Shown here one piece after another: positions 6,332 to 13,605 of a stretch of DNA of 13,605 nucleotides. Positions within the stretch are counted from its first letter, which is position 1. Every line of letters starts with the position of its first letter. Below the pieces are notes generated by a model, which saw only the letters and a list, made by a program, of their open reading frames with translations, had not been told where the DNA came from and ran no database searches. Source of the stretch: Candidatus Acidiferrales bacterium (lineage in GTDB: Bacteria; Acidobacteriota; Terriglobia; Acidiferrales; UBA7541); contig JASHWB010000225.1 of the NCBI GenBank assembly GCA_030044295.1, positions 1 through 13,605 on the forward strand. The letters are read 5' to 3'. The position numbers and the translations under genes were made by a program.

Positions 6332-7914
6332 CGCCCATGGTCGCCTTCACAACTGGGTTTGAGCGATGGGCACGGCCGGCACACGTGCCGCGCGCCGACG
6401 GTCATCTGGTTCTGCCGTATACGCCGTTTGCGAAACAGCAGGAGTTTCACGCGTCAAACGCAAAGTATCGTTTGTTCGGTGGCGCCGCCGGCCCCGGAAA
6501 GTCGAAGGCGTTGCTGATGGAGGCGATCCTTCAGGCGAATGAGCTTGCAGGCGCGAATACGCTGCTGCTGCGCCGCACGTTTCCGGAGCTTGAGCAATCG
6601 CTGCTCCTTTATTTTCGCCGCGATGTGCCGCGCGAGCTTTACGAGAGCTTTAATGAGACGAAGCACGTGGTTACGTGGCACAACGGTTCGACCACGCGCT
6701 TCGGCTACTGCCAGCGCGAGAACGATGTCTACCAATACCAGGGCGCCGAATTTCTCTTCATCGGCATCGACGAGCTGACCCTCTTCACCTTTCGTCAATG
6801 GCAGTTTCTCACCAGCCGAAATCGCTGCCCGATTCCCGGCGCGTTCCCGTGCATGGCGGGCGCGACGAACCCGGGCAATATCGGCCATGCGTGGGTGAAA
6901 TCGCTTTGGATCGATAAGCGGCCCGCGGCGGGCATGGAAAATCCCGTTGAGTACGATCCGGGGGATTACAAATTCATTCCTGCGCGTGTCTCCGACAATC
7001 CGATTTACGCCACCGACGAAAGCTATTTGCGAACGCTGCGCGCGTTGCCGTCGCATCTGCGGCGTGCGTTTCTCGATGGTGATTGGGAAGTTTTCGCGGG
7101 CCAGTACTTCGACCGGTTCGATTTCACGAGCCACGTACTGCGCGCGGAAGAGATCGACTGGAAACCATGGTGGCCCCGCTGGATCTCGATCGATTGGGGT
7201 TTTGAACATCCCGCGGCGGCATACTGGCACACGCAGGTTCCCGTGGAGCCGCCGAAGGATGGAGCGTCAGGACTGGGCGAGCCGGAGGCCAAAGCGCGCC
7301 AAGTGGTGACCTATCGCGAGTTCGTAACACGCCACACAGCGCCTCGGGATTTGGCGCGCGAAATTGCCGCGCGCAGCGTTGCCTCCGGCAGCGGGACCCA
7401 GAACGGGCGCGAGAAAATCGAGGCGATCTATCTTTCGCCCGATGCGTTTGCGCGGCGTACCGATGAAGCTTCGATCGCCGAACAGATGGGCGATGTGTTC
7501 GCCTCGTCCGGTTTTCCGCGGCCCACTCCAGCCGACGACGATCGCGTGGGCGGTTGGATGCTGATGTATCAAATGCTGGACGCGGGCGAGTGGCTGCTCA
7601 CGGAAAACTGCATCGAGCTGATTCGCACGTTGCCGGGCCTGGTCCGAGACTCGGCCCGAATCGAAGACATACAGAAGATGGACGGCGACGATCCGGCCGA
7701 TGCGGCGCGCTATGGGCTCAAGTCACGTTACGGCGGCCACGCCGTGCAAGGCAGGCAGCCGCTCGACGTACGTCTCGCTGCGCGTGTGCTTTCACCTGAC
7801 CCGACCGTCCGCGCCATTCAGGCGCGCAAGGCGCGAATTGACGAAACGCACGGTGCGCGGCCGATCTCCTTCGTGCGCCGATGGCGTCCGAACTTCCCTT
7901 TCCGTTCTCGCTAA
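6328..7914 (+). CDS. terL: Phage terminase large subunit (packaging ATPase and nuclease)
   Basis: The motor protein that cuts phage DNA and pumps it through the portal into an empty head. This 528-residue product has a full N-terminal ATPase: an adenine-binding-like segment (YTPFAKQQEF), Walker A GGAAGPGKSK (51-60), Walker B FLFIGIDEL (142-150) with catalytic E149, and a coupling motif AGATNPG (177-183). The C-terminal RNase H-like nuclease keeps acidic residues at expected places: D289 in SIDWGFEHPAA, D372 in YLSPDAF, and D458 in DPADAARYGL. The length is normal for the family, and no stop or frameshift breaks it. GTG 6328 overlaps the previous stop by 4 bp; ATG 6337 is the alternative start. 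The function needs a portal (present at 10150) and a capsid (absent here). Confidence 0.92.
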   Translation: MTPMVAFTTGFERWARPAHVPRADGHLVLPYTPFAKQQEFHASNAKYRLFGGAAGPGKSKALLMEAILQANELAGANTLLLRRTFPELEQSLLLYFRRDVPRELYESFNETKHVVTWHNGSTTRFGYCQRENDVYQYQGAEFLFIGIDELTLFTFRQWQFLTSRNRCPIPGAFPCMAGATNPGNIGHAWVKSLWIDKRPAAGMENPVEYDPGDYKFIPARVSDNPIYATDESYLRTLRALPSHLRRAFLDGDWEVFAGQYFDRFDFTSHVLRAEEIDWKPWWPRWISIDWGFEHPAAAYWHTQVPVEPPKDGASGLGEPEAKARQVVTYREFVTRHTAPRDLAREIAARSVASGSGTQNGREKIEAIYLSPDAFARRTDEASIAEQMGDVFASSGFPRPTPADDDRVGGWMLMYQMLDAGEWLLTENCIELIRTLPGLVRDSARIEDIQKMDGDDPADAARYGLKSRYGGHAVQGRQPLDVRLAARVLSPDPTVRAIQARKARIDETHGARPISFVRRWRPNFPFRSR

Positions 7915-7937
7915 CGGCCCGACGCCCTAAGAATGAA

Positions 7938-8378
7938 ATGCGTGTAAACACCTCGCGAATTCGGGATTTGTGGAGGCGCGTTAAGTCGACGCGCTATGCA
8001 CGAGCGCTTGAGGCGGAACTAGGCCGCATTCACGCTGAAAATTGCCGATTGCGCGACGAAAATCGCGCCCTGCTCAACTCAATCTTGGGCATTGCCGGCA
8101 TCCCGCCGGTGTACACGAATTCCCCCGCGGAGGACCCCCGAAGTCTCCTTTCACCCAGAGCCGGTTCCGAAGCGCCTGCTTCGGGACCGGCCTCACCTTC
8201 CCATGCTGCACCTGTCGAAATGGGCGCGGCACGAGGCATATCCGCGAATTCAGCTCGACGTGAAAAAAAACTGACGACCGTGGCGGTGCCCTTGCGCCGG
8301 CGCTCGTGGCATCAGGTCAACCGTTCACTCGAATTCGAAGCCGCGCGCAAAAAACCGCAAGAAATTAGCGAAGGTTAG
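7938..8378 (+). CDS. Coiled-coil protein of unknown function in the packaging cassette
   Basis: A 146-residue protein. Residues 18-48 form a short coiled coil (RYARALEAELGRIHAENCRL, then RDENRALLNSIL) followed by GIAGIPP. The remainder is Pro/Ser/Ala-rich and probably disordered, ending in a basic segment (REKKLTTVAVPLRRRSWHQV). No enzymatic motif, signal peptide or membrane segment is seen. The start is ambiguous: ATG 7938 lies 24 bp after the terminase stop, while an in-frame ATG at 7881 would overlap the terminase gene by 34 bp and add 19 residues that look like out-of-frame translation. Neither has a good Shine-Dalgarno sequence. The position suggests a packaging or virion assembly accessory, but I do not recognise the family. 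Confidence 0.68.
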   Translation: MRVNTSRIRDLWRRVKSTRYARALEAELGRIHAENCRLRDENRALLNSILGIAGIPPVYTNSPAEDPRSLLSPRAGSEAPASGPASPSHAAPVEMGAARGISANSARREKKLTTVAVPLRRRSWHQVNRSLEFEAARKKPQEISEG

Positions 8379-8404
8379 CGGCCCACAAATTCTCAGGAGG
8401 CGAC

Positions 8405-8839
8405 ATGCCATTTATCAACGGGCGTTATTACATCAATCCGGTGATGGGCGAAGCGATGGAAGCCGCGCGTGAAGCGGAGGCAGCGCTCACGGCGCTAGAG
8501 CAGCGCGGCCAGCAGCATTCTGGCGTCGATAACGGAGCTGCGGACGACTTTGATGCCGGTCCGCAGGCGCAGCAGGACGCACCGGTTCACCGGGTAGAAA
8601 TCGAGGCGGCCGAGGTGGTGCCTGCGCATTCGGGCCGAGCCACGCAAGGATACGTCGCGCGTGTGCATCGCCAGCCCGCAGGCGGTGCAGCAGCCGCGCC
8701 TGCTGCTCCACGTCGTGGCAATACTCGCTTGGCGGGTCACGACGATGCGGAGACACACGTGTTCACCGATCATCGCGACCTGCTGAGCTTCCTGCGGGAC
8801 CAGTTGGCAAAGGACGCACAATCGCGCGCTTCGAAATGA
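8405..8839 (+). CDS. Small unknown protein in the packaging cassette
   Basis: A 144-residue protein preceded by a strong ribosome binding site (AGGAGG, 5 bp before the ATG), the best in the cassette. It begins MPFINGRYYINPVMGEAMEA, a conserved-looking N-terminus running into a helix (14-33). A long Ala/Gln/Gly/His-rich middle (about 35-105) looks disordered. It ends in an amphipathic helix (THVFTDHRDLLSFLRDQLAK). There is no signal peptide, membrane segment or known motif. A short helix at each end joined by a flexible linker would suit a scaffolding or adaptor role, but that is only a guess. Confidence 0.7.
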   Translation: MPFINGRYYINPVMGEAMEAAREAEAALTALEQRGQQHSGVDNGAADDFDAGPQAQQDAPVHRVEIEAAEVVPAHSGRATQGYVARVHRQPAGGAAAAPAAPRRGNTRLAGHDDAETHVFTDHRDLLSFLRDQLAKDAQSRASK

Positions 8840-8918
8840 CGGTTCCGGGATGAATCGTGAGCTCCTGTCCCGCCCTGCATTTTCCCGATGGGACTGATCT
8901 AGAATAAGGCGCGGGGGC

Positions 8919-10070
8919 TTGAGCTTGGGAAGCGCGTCGAGGGAGCCAAGCGGTGGCACGGGCGGGCGAAGGCGCCGGCATAGGCGCCGGCGCTCATCCG
9001 GATTTCGCCGGGCTGTGCGTCCGTATGGAGCAGCGATCATCGCGCTGTTGATGCTTGGCGCGGGCGGTCTGATGGCGTGGGGCGCGGCGAAATTCTATTT
9101 CGGTGCTTACAGAAGCCGTCCGTCCCCTATGTACGCAGCACCTGCTGCAGTCGCCAACTCCGCGCCGCGAGTGCCTGCTTGGGAGAACGATGTTCTGAGC
9201 GCATTGGATGATGCCGCGCGGCAGACGAAAGTGGGTAACATCGGCGGTGCCGAGGTGCAGGTGGACGGGGCTGTCGCCGACATGGAAGTGGCGCGCGTGC
9301 GGTCGAGGGACGTGCCTGGCGATTTCTTCGATAAGGCCTCCAGCGCGCTTGACGAGATTCTAAAAGCACGGCCAGGGGCCGCAACTACCGCTGAAGAATC
9401 AGAGATCGGCAAGTCCGCGACGATCAACGCGGGCGACTCTCCGCAAACGCCCGGAGCAGAGCCGCCAGATGCGGCGGGGCGTCTGTTGCAGCATGTAGCG
9501 CAGGCGCGCATCGAGCTTGCCGCCATGCGATCCTGGCAAGAGCCGGTACCGTCGGGCAGTGAGTTAGCGCTCGACGTAGAAGAGGGAGCCGACCGCAGCG
9601 CCGCGCAATCAGCCGCAGTGGCCGGACCAAACGGCGCGGCGGATCTGCCCTCCACCTCCCCGGTTACAGCAGGCGGCAGATTGAAGCTGCCGCGGGGGCA
9701 CGCGGAAATCGACGCGCCGCGCGAACTTGCGCGGAATACGCTGCTGAACCCCGCTTCGCTCCACGCAAGCTTTCTCGATGCATCGCTGATGCCAGACACG
9801 TCCGAAATTCTGCTGCCTCCGGAAAGACGGCAATTTTCAGACAACGTGCGCATTGAAGATGTCACGATCGCGGGCGCATCGCAAACGCTCGATGGGATTC
9901 ATTGGCGCAACGTGACGTTCATCGGAACGCGCTTGCGTTACGAAGACGGCTCGCTGGACCTTCAGAACGTGCGCTTCATTCGCTGCACTTTCGGTTTTCC
10001 CTCCGATCAGCGGAGCGCCGCCATCGCGGACATGATCGCGCGCGGAGGAACTTCTCTCACGATTCAGTAG
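8919..10070 (+). CDS. Single-pass membrane protein with pentapeptide-like C-terminus
   Basis: A 383-residue protein with a very basic N-terminus (R17-R31, GGRRRRHRRRR) followed by one hydrophobic segment (about 36-58: YGAAIIALLMLGAGGLMAWG). By the positive-inside rule the short N-terminus is cytoplasmic and about 320 residues lie in the periplasm. The middle (about 85-305) has Ala-rich helical stretches and acidic linkers. The C-terminal 77 residues show short strand repeats (IHWRNVTFIGTRL, SLDLQNVRFIRCTF) like a pentapeptide or beta-helix fold. The start is uncertain: TTG 8919 opens the frame, TTG 8925 has a better-spaced GGGGG, and GTG 9015 lies just before the membrane segment. A membrane protein between terminase and portal genes is unusual; its function is unknown. 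Confidence 0.72.
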   Translation: MSLGSASREPSGGTGGRRRRHRRRRSSGFRRAVRPYGAAIIALLMLGAGGLMAWGAAKFYFGAYRSRPSPMYAAPAAVANSAPRVPAWENDVLSALDDAARQTKVGNIGGAEVQVDGAVADMEVARVRSRDVPGDFFDKASSALDEILKARPGAATTAEESEIGKSATINAGDSPQTPGAEPPDAAGRLLQHVAQARIELAAMRSWQEPVPSGSELALDVEEGADRSAAQSAAVAGPNGAADLPSTSPVTAGGRLKLPRGHAEIDAPRELARNTLLNPASLHASFLDASLMPDTSEILLPPERRQFSDNVRIEDVTIAGASQTLDGIHWRNVTFIGTRLRYEDGSLDLQNVRFIRCTFGFPSDQRSAAIADMIARGGTSLTIQ

Positions 10071-10149
10071 TTGTCCAGTCCGCATTTTCATTTCCCTGGC
10101 TCCATTCGCGCACTGATTCATCGTGTCACCTCTCCCGAGCGAGAAGAGA

Positions 10150-12603
10150 ATGCCCACTCAAAAATCGATGCAGGCGACCATCACTCCACCGGCACAGGCC
10201 GATGAACAGCAGCAGAATGTAGGCGCCGCCAATCCGGCGATTGTCTCTGTCGAGGGCCCGCGCACGCTGGCCGGCACGGACGCGCGTTCCGCGGCGGCTC
10301 CCTACGGGCCAAACAACGAGCAGCTTCCCGAGCGATTGAAGGAGGCTCTGCGGCGGCTGGTCTTTCAATTCGGAACCGAATCGGAGCTTTCGCGCCGGCA
10401 GGAAATTCGCCGTATGAAGCAGGCGCATCAGTTCTGGCGTGGCCTGCAATACCTCTGGTGGGACGAGCGCGATCAAAACTGGCATTTGCCCTTCGAGCAG
10501 AAAATCATGGACAACAGCTCGCTCGAAGACTTGCCGCGCTACGAGTTCGTCACGAATATCTACCAGGCCTTCGGGCTATCGTTGATCGCGGTACTCTCGC
10601 AGGACGTGCCGCGTGTGCGTTTTTTTCCAGCATCAGCGCAGGCGGAAGAGGATGTGGCGGCGGCAAAGGCCGCGACGGAAGTCGGCACGCTCGTCGAGCG
10701 GAACAATCGCGTCGGCAACTTGCTTGTCGACGAAGCATTTAATTTGTGGACCGACGGCAAAGTGGGCGCGTACGTGCGCTTCGTGGTTGACGGGCAGCGG
10801 TTTGGGTTTCACCCGGAAACTGAAATTGGCATGCGCGAAGTGCGGGTCGGCGGGGATGTTTACGTTTGTCCCCAATGCGGCGCGGCGACGGCTGCAGTTC
10901 GCTCCGACAAAAATGATGGGGCGGATTCGAAGAGAGATTCCTCGGGCAACGACAGCCCTCAGGATGACAAGCCGGGTCGTCTTGTAGGTTGCTCGCAATG
11001 CGGAGCGCTGTTGACGGAGGAAGATTTCGTCCCGGCGGAAACGGTCACGGTGCCCGCGGGGCAGACGCGTCTGCGCGTCCCGAACGGCCAGGAAGTGATC
11101 ACGATCGTTGGCGGGCTGGAGCTGAAAACTCCGCCATGGGCCAACGACATGGCCGAATATCCGTACCTGCAATGGAACATGGAGGTCCACATGGCTCGGC
11201 TGCGCGCAGCCTATCCTCACGCGGCGGACAAGATCGGGCCTCCCGTGGCGGCCAGCATGCAGGAATACGAGCGCCTGGCACGGCTTGCGCAATCGCAGGG
11301 CGGTCCGCTGACTGAGGGCGGCGACTTTAACATCAACCTGATCACGTTCCAGCGTACCTGGCTGCGGCCATGGGCTTTCTTCGCGCTCGACGACAAATCG
11401 CTGCGCGATGAACTGCTGCAATTGTTTCCGGATGGCGCGTACGTGGCGCTTGCAGGAGACGTCTATTGCGAGTCGCGCAACGAAAATATGGACGACCACT
11501 GGCGTGTAATGCACGCGCTGCCTGGCGATGGATCGAGCGGACGACCGGCGCTGGGCGATTCGCTGATCAGCGTTCAGGAACGCTTTAATACGCTGTCGAA
11601 CTTACAGATCGAAACGTACGAGTACGGCATTCCGCCGATTTACGCTGATAGCGAAGTGCTCGATTTTGATTCGCTACAGAGTCAGACGGCTGAACCAGGC
11701 GCGCACTATCCAGCGCGAGCCAAACCGGGGCAATCGCTCGCCGCCGGATTTTTCCAGCCGGAAGCCGCGAGTGTCCCTCCCGATCTCGCTGAACACGCCG
11801 CGAATTTGATGGGGCCTGTCGCGCAGTTCCTTACCGGCGCGTTTCCGGCTCTGTTTGGCGGCTCGATGGCGAACAACGACACGGCCGCAGGCTACTCGAT
11901 GGCTCGCGATCAGGCGATGGGCCGCATCGGGCTTGTCTGGCGGCGCATGAAATTCTTTCACGCGGATGTGATGCTGCTGGCGGTGGATTGCTTCCGAAGG
12001 AACCGGCCGAACGATGTAGAGGTGACGTTGCTCGGCGCGGGCGCTGCGTTCGAATCGAAATGGATTCGCCTGGCTGACTTGAAGGGCAATCTTTTCAGCT
12101 ACCCGGAAACAGACGAACAATATCCGACGCTCTGGGCCCAGCAACGAGCTGTGTTGATGCAGCTGATGGGCAGTCCCGACCCGCAGATTCAGGCGATGCT
12201 CTCAAACCCGGAGAACCTCGCGCTAGTGAAGCGACTGATAGGGCTGGAAGATTTGGTGATTCCCGACGAGGAGTCGCGCACGAAACAATATCGTGAAATC
12301 GCGCAGCTCGTGGCTGAATCGTCCATAGTACGGCGCGACGACGCGAGCGGCGTGGAACTCACGCTGCCGAGCATTCTGCCCGACGAATTCGCCGACAATC
12401 ACGCCATCGAACTCGAAGCCTGCATGCGCTGGTTTTCGTCGGATGCCGGGCAGGTGGCGAAGATTGAAGCGCCATTGGGCTACGCGAACGTCCGCGCGCA
12501 CGCTATGTTCCACCGGGAATATCTGCTCAAGCAGCAGCTGCAGGCAGCGCAGGCGCAAGCGGGTCAAGTGGCGGCTCCGATGCACCCCTCGCGCCGCCGC
12601 TGA
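10150..12603 (+). CDS. Large portal-type protein with an inserted CxxC/CxxC zinc-ribbon-like element
   Basis: Portal proteins form the dodecameric ring through which the terminase pumps DNA. This 817-residue product follows that layout: a disordered N-terminus (1-55), a long helical region with RRQEIRRMKQAHQFWRGLQY and FVTNIYQAFGLSLIAVLSQD, a mixed clip/wing region, a stretch with LISVQERFNTLSNLQIETYE and YGIPPIYADSE, and a helical, Gln/Ala-rich C-terminus. It is longer than typical portals (about 450-750 residues). Residues C240/C243 (VCPQCG) and C281/C284 (GCSQCG) form two zinc-knuckle pairs separated by a Asp/Ser-rich loop. ATG 10150, preceded by GAGAAGAG, is preferred; GTG 10123 would add nine residues. 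Assignment rests on overall pattern and on the terminase gene upstream, so portal is likely but not certain. Confidence 0.8.
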   Translation: MPTQKSMQATITPPAQADEQQQNVGAANPAIVSVEGPRTLAGTDARSAAAPYGPNNEQLPERLKEALRRLVFQFGTESELSRRQEIRRMKQAHQFWRGLQYLWWDERDQNWHLPFEQKIMDNSSLEDLPRYEFVTNIYQAFGLSLIAVLSQDVPRVRFFPASAQAEEDVAAAKAATEVGTLVERNNRVGNLLVDEAFNLWTDGKVGAYVRFVVDGQRFGFHPETEIGMREVRVGGDVYVCPQCGAATAAVRSDKNDGADSKRDSSGNDSPQDDKPGRLVGCSQCGALLTEEDFVPAETVTVPAGQTRLRVPNGQEVITIVGGLELKTPPWANDMAEYPYLQWNMEVHMARLRAAYPHAADKIGPPVAASMQEYERLARLAQSQGGPLTEGGDFNINLITFQRTWLRPWAFFALDDKSLRDELLQLFPDGAYVALAGDVYCESRNENMDDHWRVMHALPGDGSSGRPALGDSLISVQERFNTLSNLQIETYEYGIPPIYADSEVLDFDSLQSQTAEPGAHYPARAKPGQSLAAGFFQPEAASVPPDLAEHAANLMGPVAQFLTGAFPALFGGSMANNDTAAGYSMARDQAMGRIGLVWRRMKFFHADVMLLAVDCFRRNRPNDVEVTLLGAGAAFESKWIRLADLKGNLFSYPETDEQYPTLWAQQRAVLMQLMGSPDPQIQAMLSNPENLALVKRLIGLEDLVIPDEESRTKQYREIAQLVAESSIVRRDDASGVELTLPSILPDEFADNHAIELEACMRWFSSDAGQVAKIEAPLGYANVRAHAMFHREYLLKQQLQAAQAQAGQVAAPMHPSRRR

Positions 12604-12630
12604 GGTACTGCACTTGCTGGAGGGCCTCGG

Positions 12631-13605
12631 TCACGGTAGCTGGTCAGACGCTTTCGGAAGTTGCTGGGTCATGCAGTGGATGGTGCCGAGGCCGAGTACG
12701 AGATCGCGGCAATAGATTGGGACGATTTCGCGGTCGGGGAAAAGCGGTCCGAGCGTATCGAGGGCAACTCGGTCGGCGGGATCGTTGAAAGTGGGCACGA
12801 GCACGATTTTGTTAGCGATGTAGAAGTTAGCGTAACTGGCCGGCAGGCGCTGGCCGTCGAACCAGACTGGCTTCGGCATTGGTAGCGTTTCGATGCGCAA
12901 CGCGCGGCCGTCCTGGTCGCGCATACCACGCAAGAGCGCCAGATTTTCCTGCAAGGGTTTGAAGTTTTGCTCGTTGAGATCGTTTTCGAGGACGGTCACC
13001 ACCGTGAGCGGATCGACGAAGCGAGCCAGATCGTCCACATGGCCGTGGGTATCATCGCCTGCGATGCCGTTGCGCAGCCAGAGCACATTGGTCACGCCGA
13101 AATAGCGGCGGAAGATTTCTTCGTAGTCAGCTTTGGTGAATCCCGGATTGCGCTCCTGGATGGAACTGAGCAGGCATTCTTCCGTGGTGAGCAGGGAACC
13201 GCAGCCGTTCACATCGATCGAGCCGCCCTCCAGCACGATGCGCCGGCCGTTGTGCTCAGGATGCACAACGGGTTGCTTTAGCAGCTGGTTCGCGCGCTCG
13301 ACCACACGGGCATCTTTTTTGTGGTCGCTGTATTTTGCCCAGCCGTTGAACGCGAAATTCAGCAGGGTACGTTCGCCGTTATCACTTGCTACCGCGATTG
13401 GGCCGGAATCGCGCATCCAGCCGCGGTCGCTGGAGATCCGCAGAAACCGGATTGCCGCGAGGTCGGCGCCCGATTTGCGCAGGATCTCCTTTGCTTCACT
13501 TTGCCTTGCGACGTTTTCGACGATCAGCAGCACGTGCTCGACGCGCGCCAGATGCCGCACATTCTCCGCGAACGCCCACGGGATCGGCGCGAATTTCCCG
13601 GGCCA
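12631..13605 (-). CDS. aguA: Agmatine deiminase / peptidyl-arginine deiminase family (5' end outside window)
   Basis: Agmatine deiminase hydrolyses agmatine to N-carbamoylputrescine and ammonia, a step from arginine to putrescine in the cytoplasm. The 324 visible residues hold the guanidino-modifying fold landmarks: DRGWMRDSGPI (60-70, substrate-binding Asp), EGGSIDVNG, GDDTHGHVDDLARF with catalytic H189, and the C-terminal GTIHCMTQQ with nucleophile C311. The frame stays open to the right edge, and the codons there read WPGKFAPIPWAFAEN, typical of this family near its N-terminus. The GTG at 13560 is therefore not the real start; roughly 20-40 residues are missing. It converges on the portal gene with a 27-bp gap that holds no clear terminator. 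Some relatives act on peptidyl-arginine, so the exact substrate is inferred. Confidence 0.92.
   Translation of the reverse strand, partial: WPGKFAPIPWAFAENVRHLARVEHVLLIVENVARQSEAKEILRKSGADLAAIRFLRISSDRGWMRDSGPIAVASDNGERTLLNFAFNGWAKYSDHKKDARVVERANQLLKQPVVHPEHNGRRIVLEGGSIDVNGCGSLLTTEECLLSSIQERNPGFTKADYEEIFRRYFGVTNVLWLRNGIAGDDTHGHVDDLARFVDPLTVVTVLENDLNEQNFKPLQENLALLRGMRDQDGRALRIETLPMPKPVWFDGQRLPASYANFYIANKIVLVPTFNDPADRVALDTLGPLFPDREIVPIYCRDLVLGLGTIHCMTQQLPKASDQLP

Noticed and set aside
6454..7230. 258-codon minus-strand reading frame opposite the terminase gene
   Set aside because: It is antisense to the ATPase motifs of terL, which fix the coding frame; no domain is seen.
8900..8905. TAGAAT as a -10 box before the membrane protein gene
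   Set aside because: There is no acceptable -35 at 16-18 bp, and transcription would begin only about 7 nt before the start codon.
9107..9865. 252-codon minus-strand reading frame opposite the membrane protein gene
   Set aside because: The plus-strand frame has a coherent topology (basic N-terminus, one membrane segment, folded C-terminus); the minus frame is low-complexity Ser/Ala.
10633..11514. 293-codon minus-strand reading frame opposite the portal gene
   Set aside because: It is antisense to a long continuous portal frame; it is His/Arg-rich shadow translation with no motif.
1..13605. CRISPR array, insertion sequence or rRNA
   Set aside because: No regularly spaced repeats, transposase motifs or rRNA-like sequence were seen in any part of the window.

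Overview
The window looks like a piece of a chromosome from a GC-rich, Gram-negative-type bacterium. The style of the proteins suggests Acidobacteriota (Terriglobia-like), but that is an inference from familiarity; no rRNA or other taxonomic marker is present. Ordinary host genes lie at both ends, and a 7.3-kb block of phage-type DNA-packaging genes sits between them.

Left part (1-4879), host genes. A cold-shock protein gene is cut by the left edge. It is followed by a hairpin-containing gap and a 70-residue protein resembling the Tudor-like tail of UvrD/PcrA helicases. Convergent to these, on the minus strand, is a two-component pair: a PAS-PAS-HisKA_3 sensor kinase (stop at 1428) and a NarL/LuxR-type response regulator right behind it. 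Divergent from the kinase, across a 428-bp gap with back-to-back candidate promoters and a strong hairpin, is a small receiver-like protein that has lost the phospho-acceptor Asp. It converges within 12 bp on lgt (prolipoprotein diacylglyceryl transferase, minus strand), which carries an unusual hydrophilic insertion and atypical residues at conserved positions.

Central part (4880-12603), phage-type cassette, all plus strand. A good sigma-70 promoter (TTGACA, 18 bp, TATAAG with a TG extension) lies in the 424-bp gap after lgt. Seven genes follow: a small beta-rich virion-like protein; an AT-hook protein in the terminase small-subunit position; a terminase large subunit with ATPase and nuclease motifs; a coiled-coil protein; a small unknown protein with a strong ribosome binding site; a single-pass membrane protein with a pentapeptide-like C-terminus; and a very large portal-type protein with a two-knuckle CxxC (zinc-ribbon-like) insertion. 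No capsid, protease, tail, lysis, integrase or repressor gene is present.

Right part (12631-13605). A convergent agmatine deiminase gene starts 27 bp after the portal stop and runs off the right edge, so the packaging genes are closed in by host genes on both sides.

Reading: the packaging ATPase, its presumed DNA-recognition partner and the portal form an intact-looking motor module without a head to fill. It may be a decayed prophage, one locus of a split prophage or gene-transfer-agent-like system, or a retained cassette with another role. All reading frames are open and the key motifs are intact, which argues against simple decay, but the sequence alone cannot decide.
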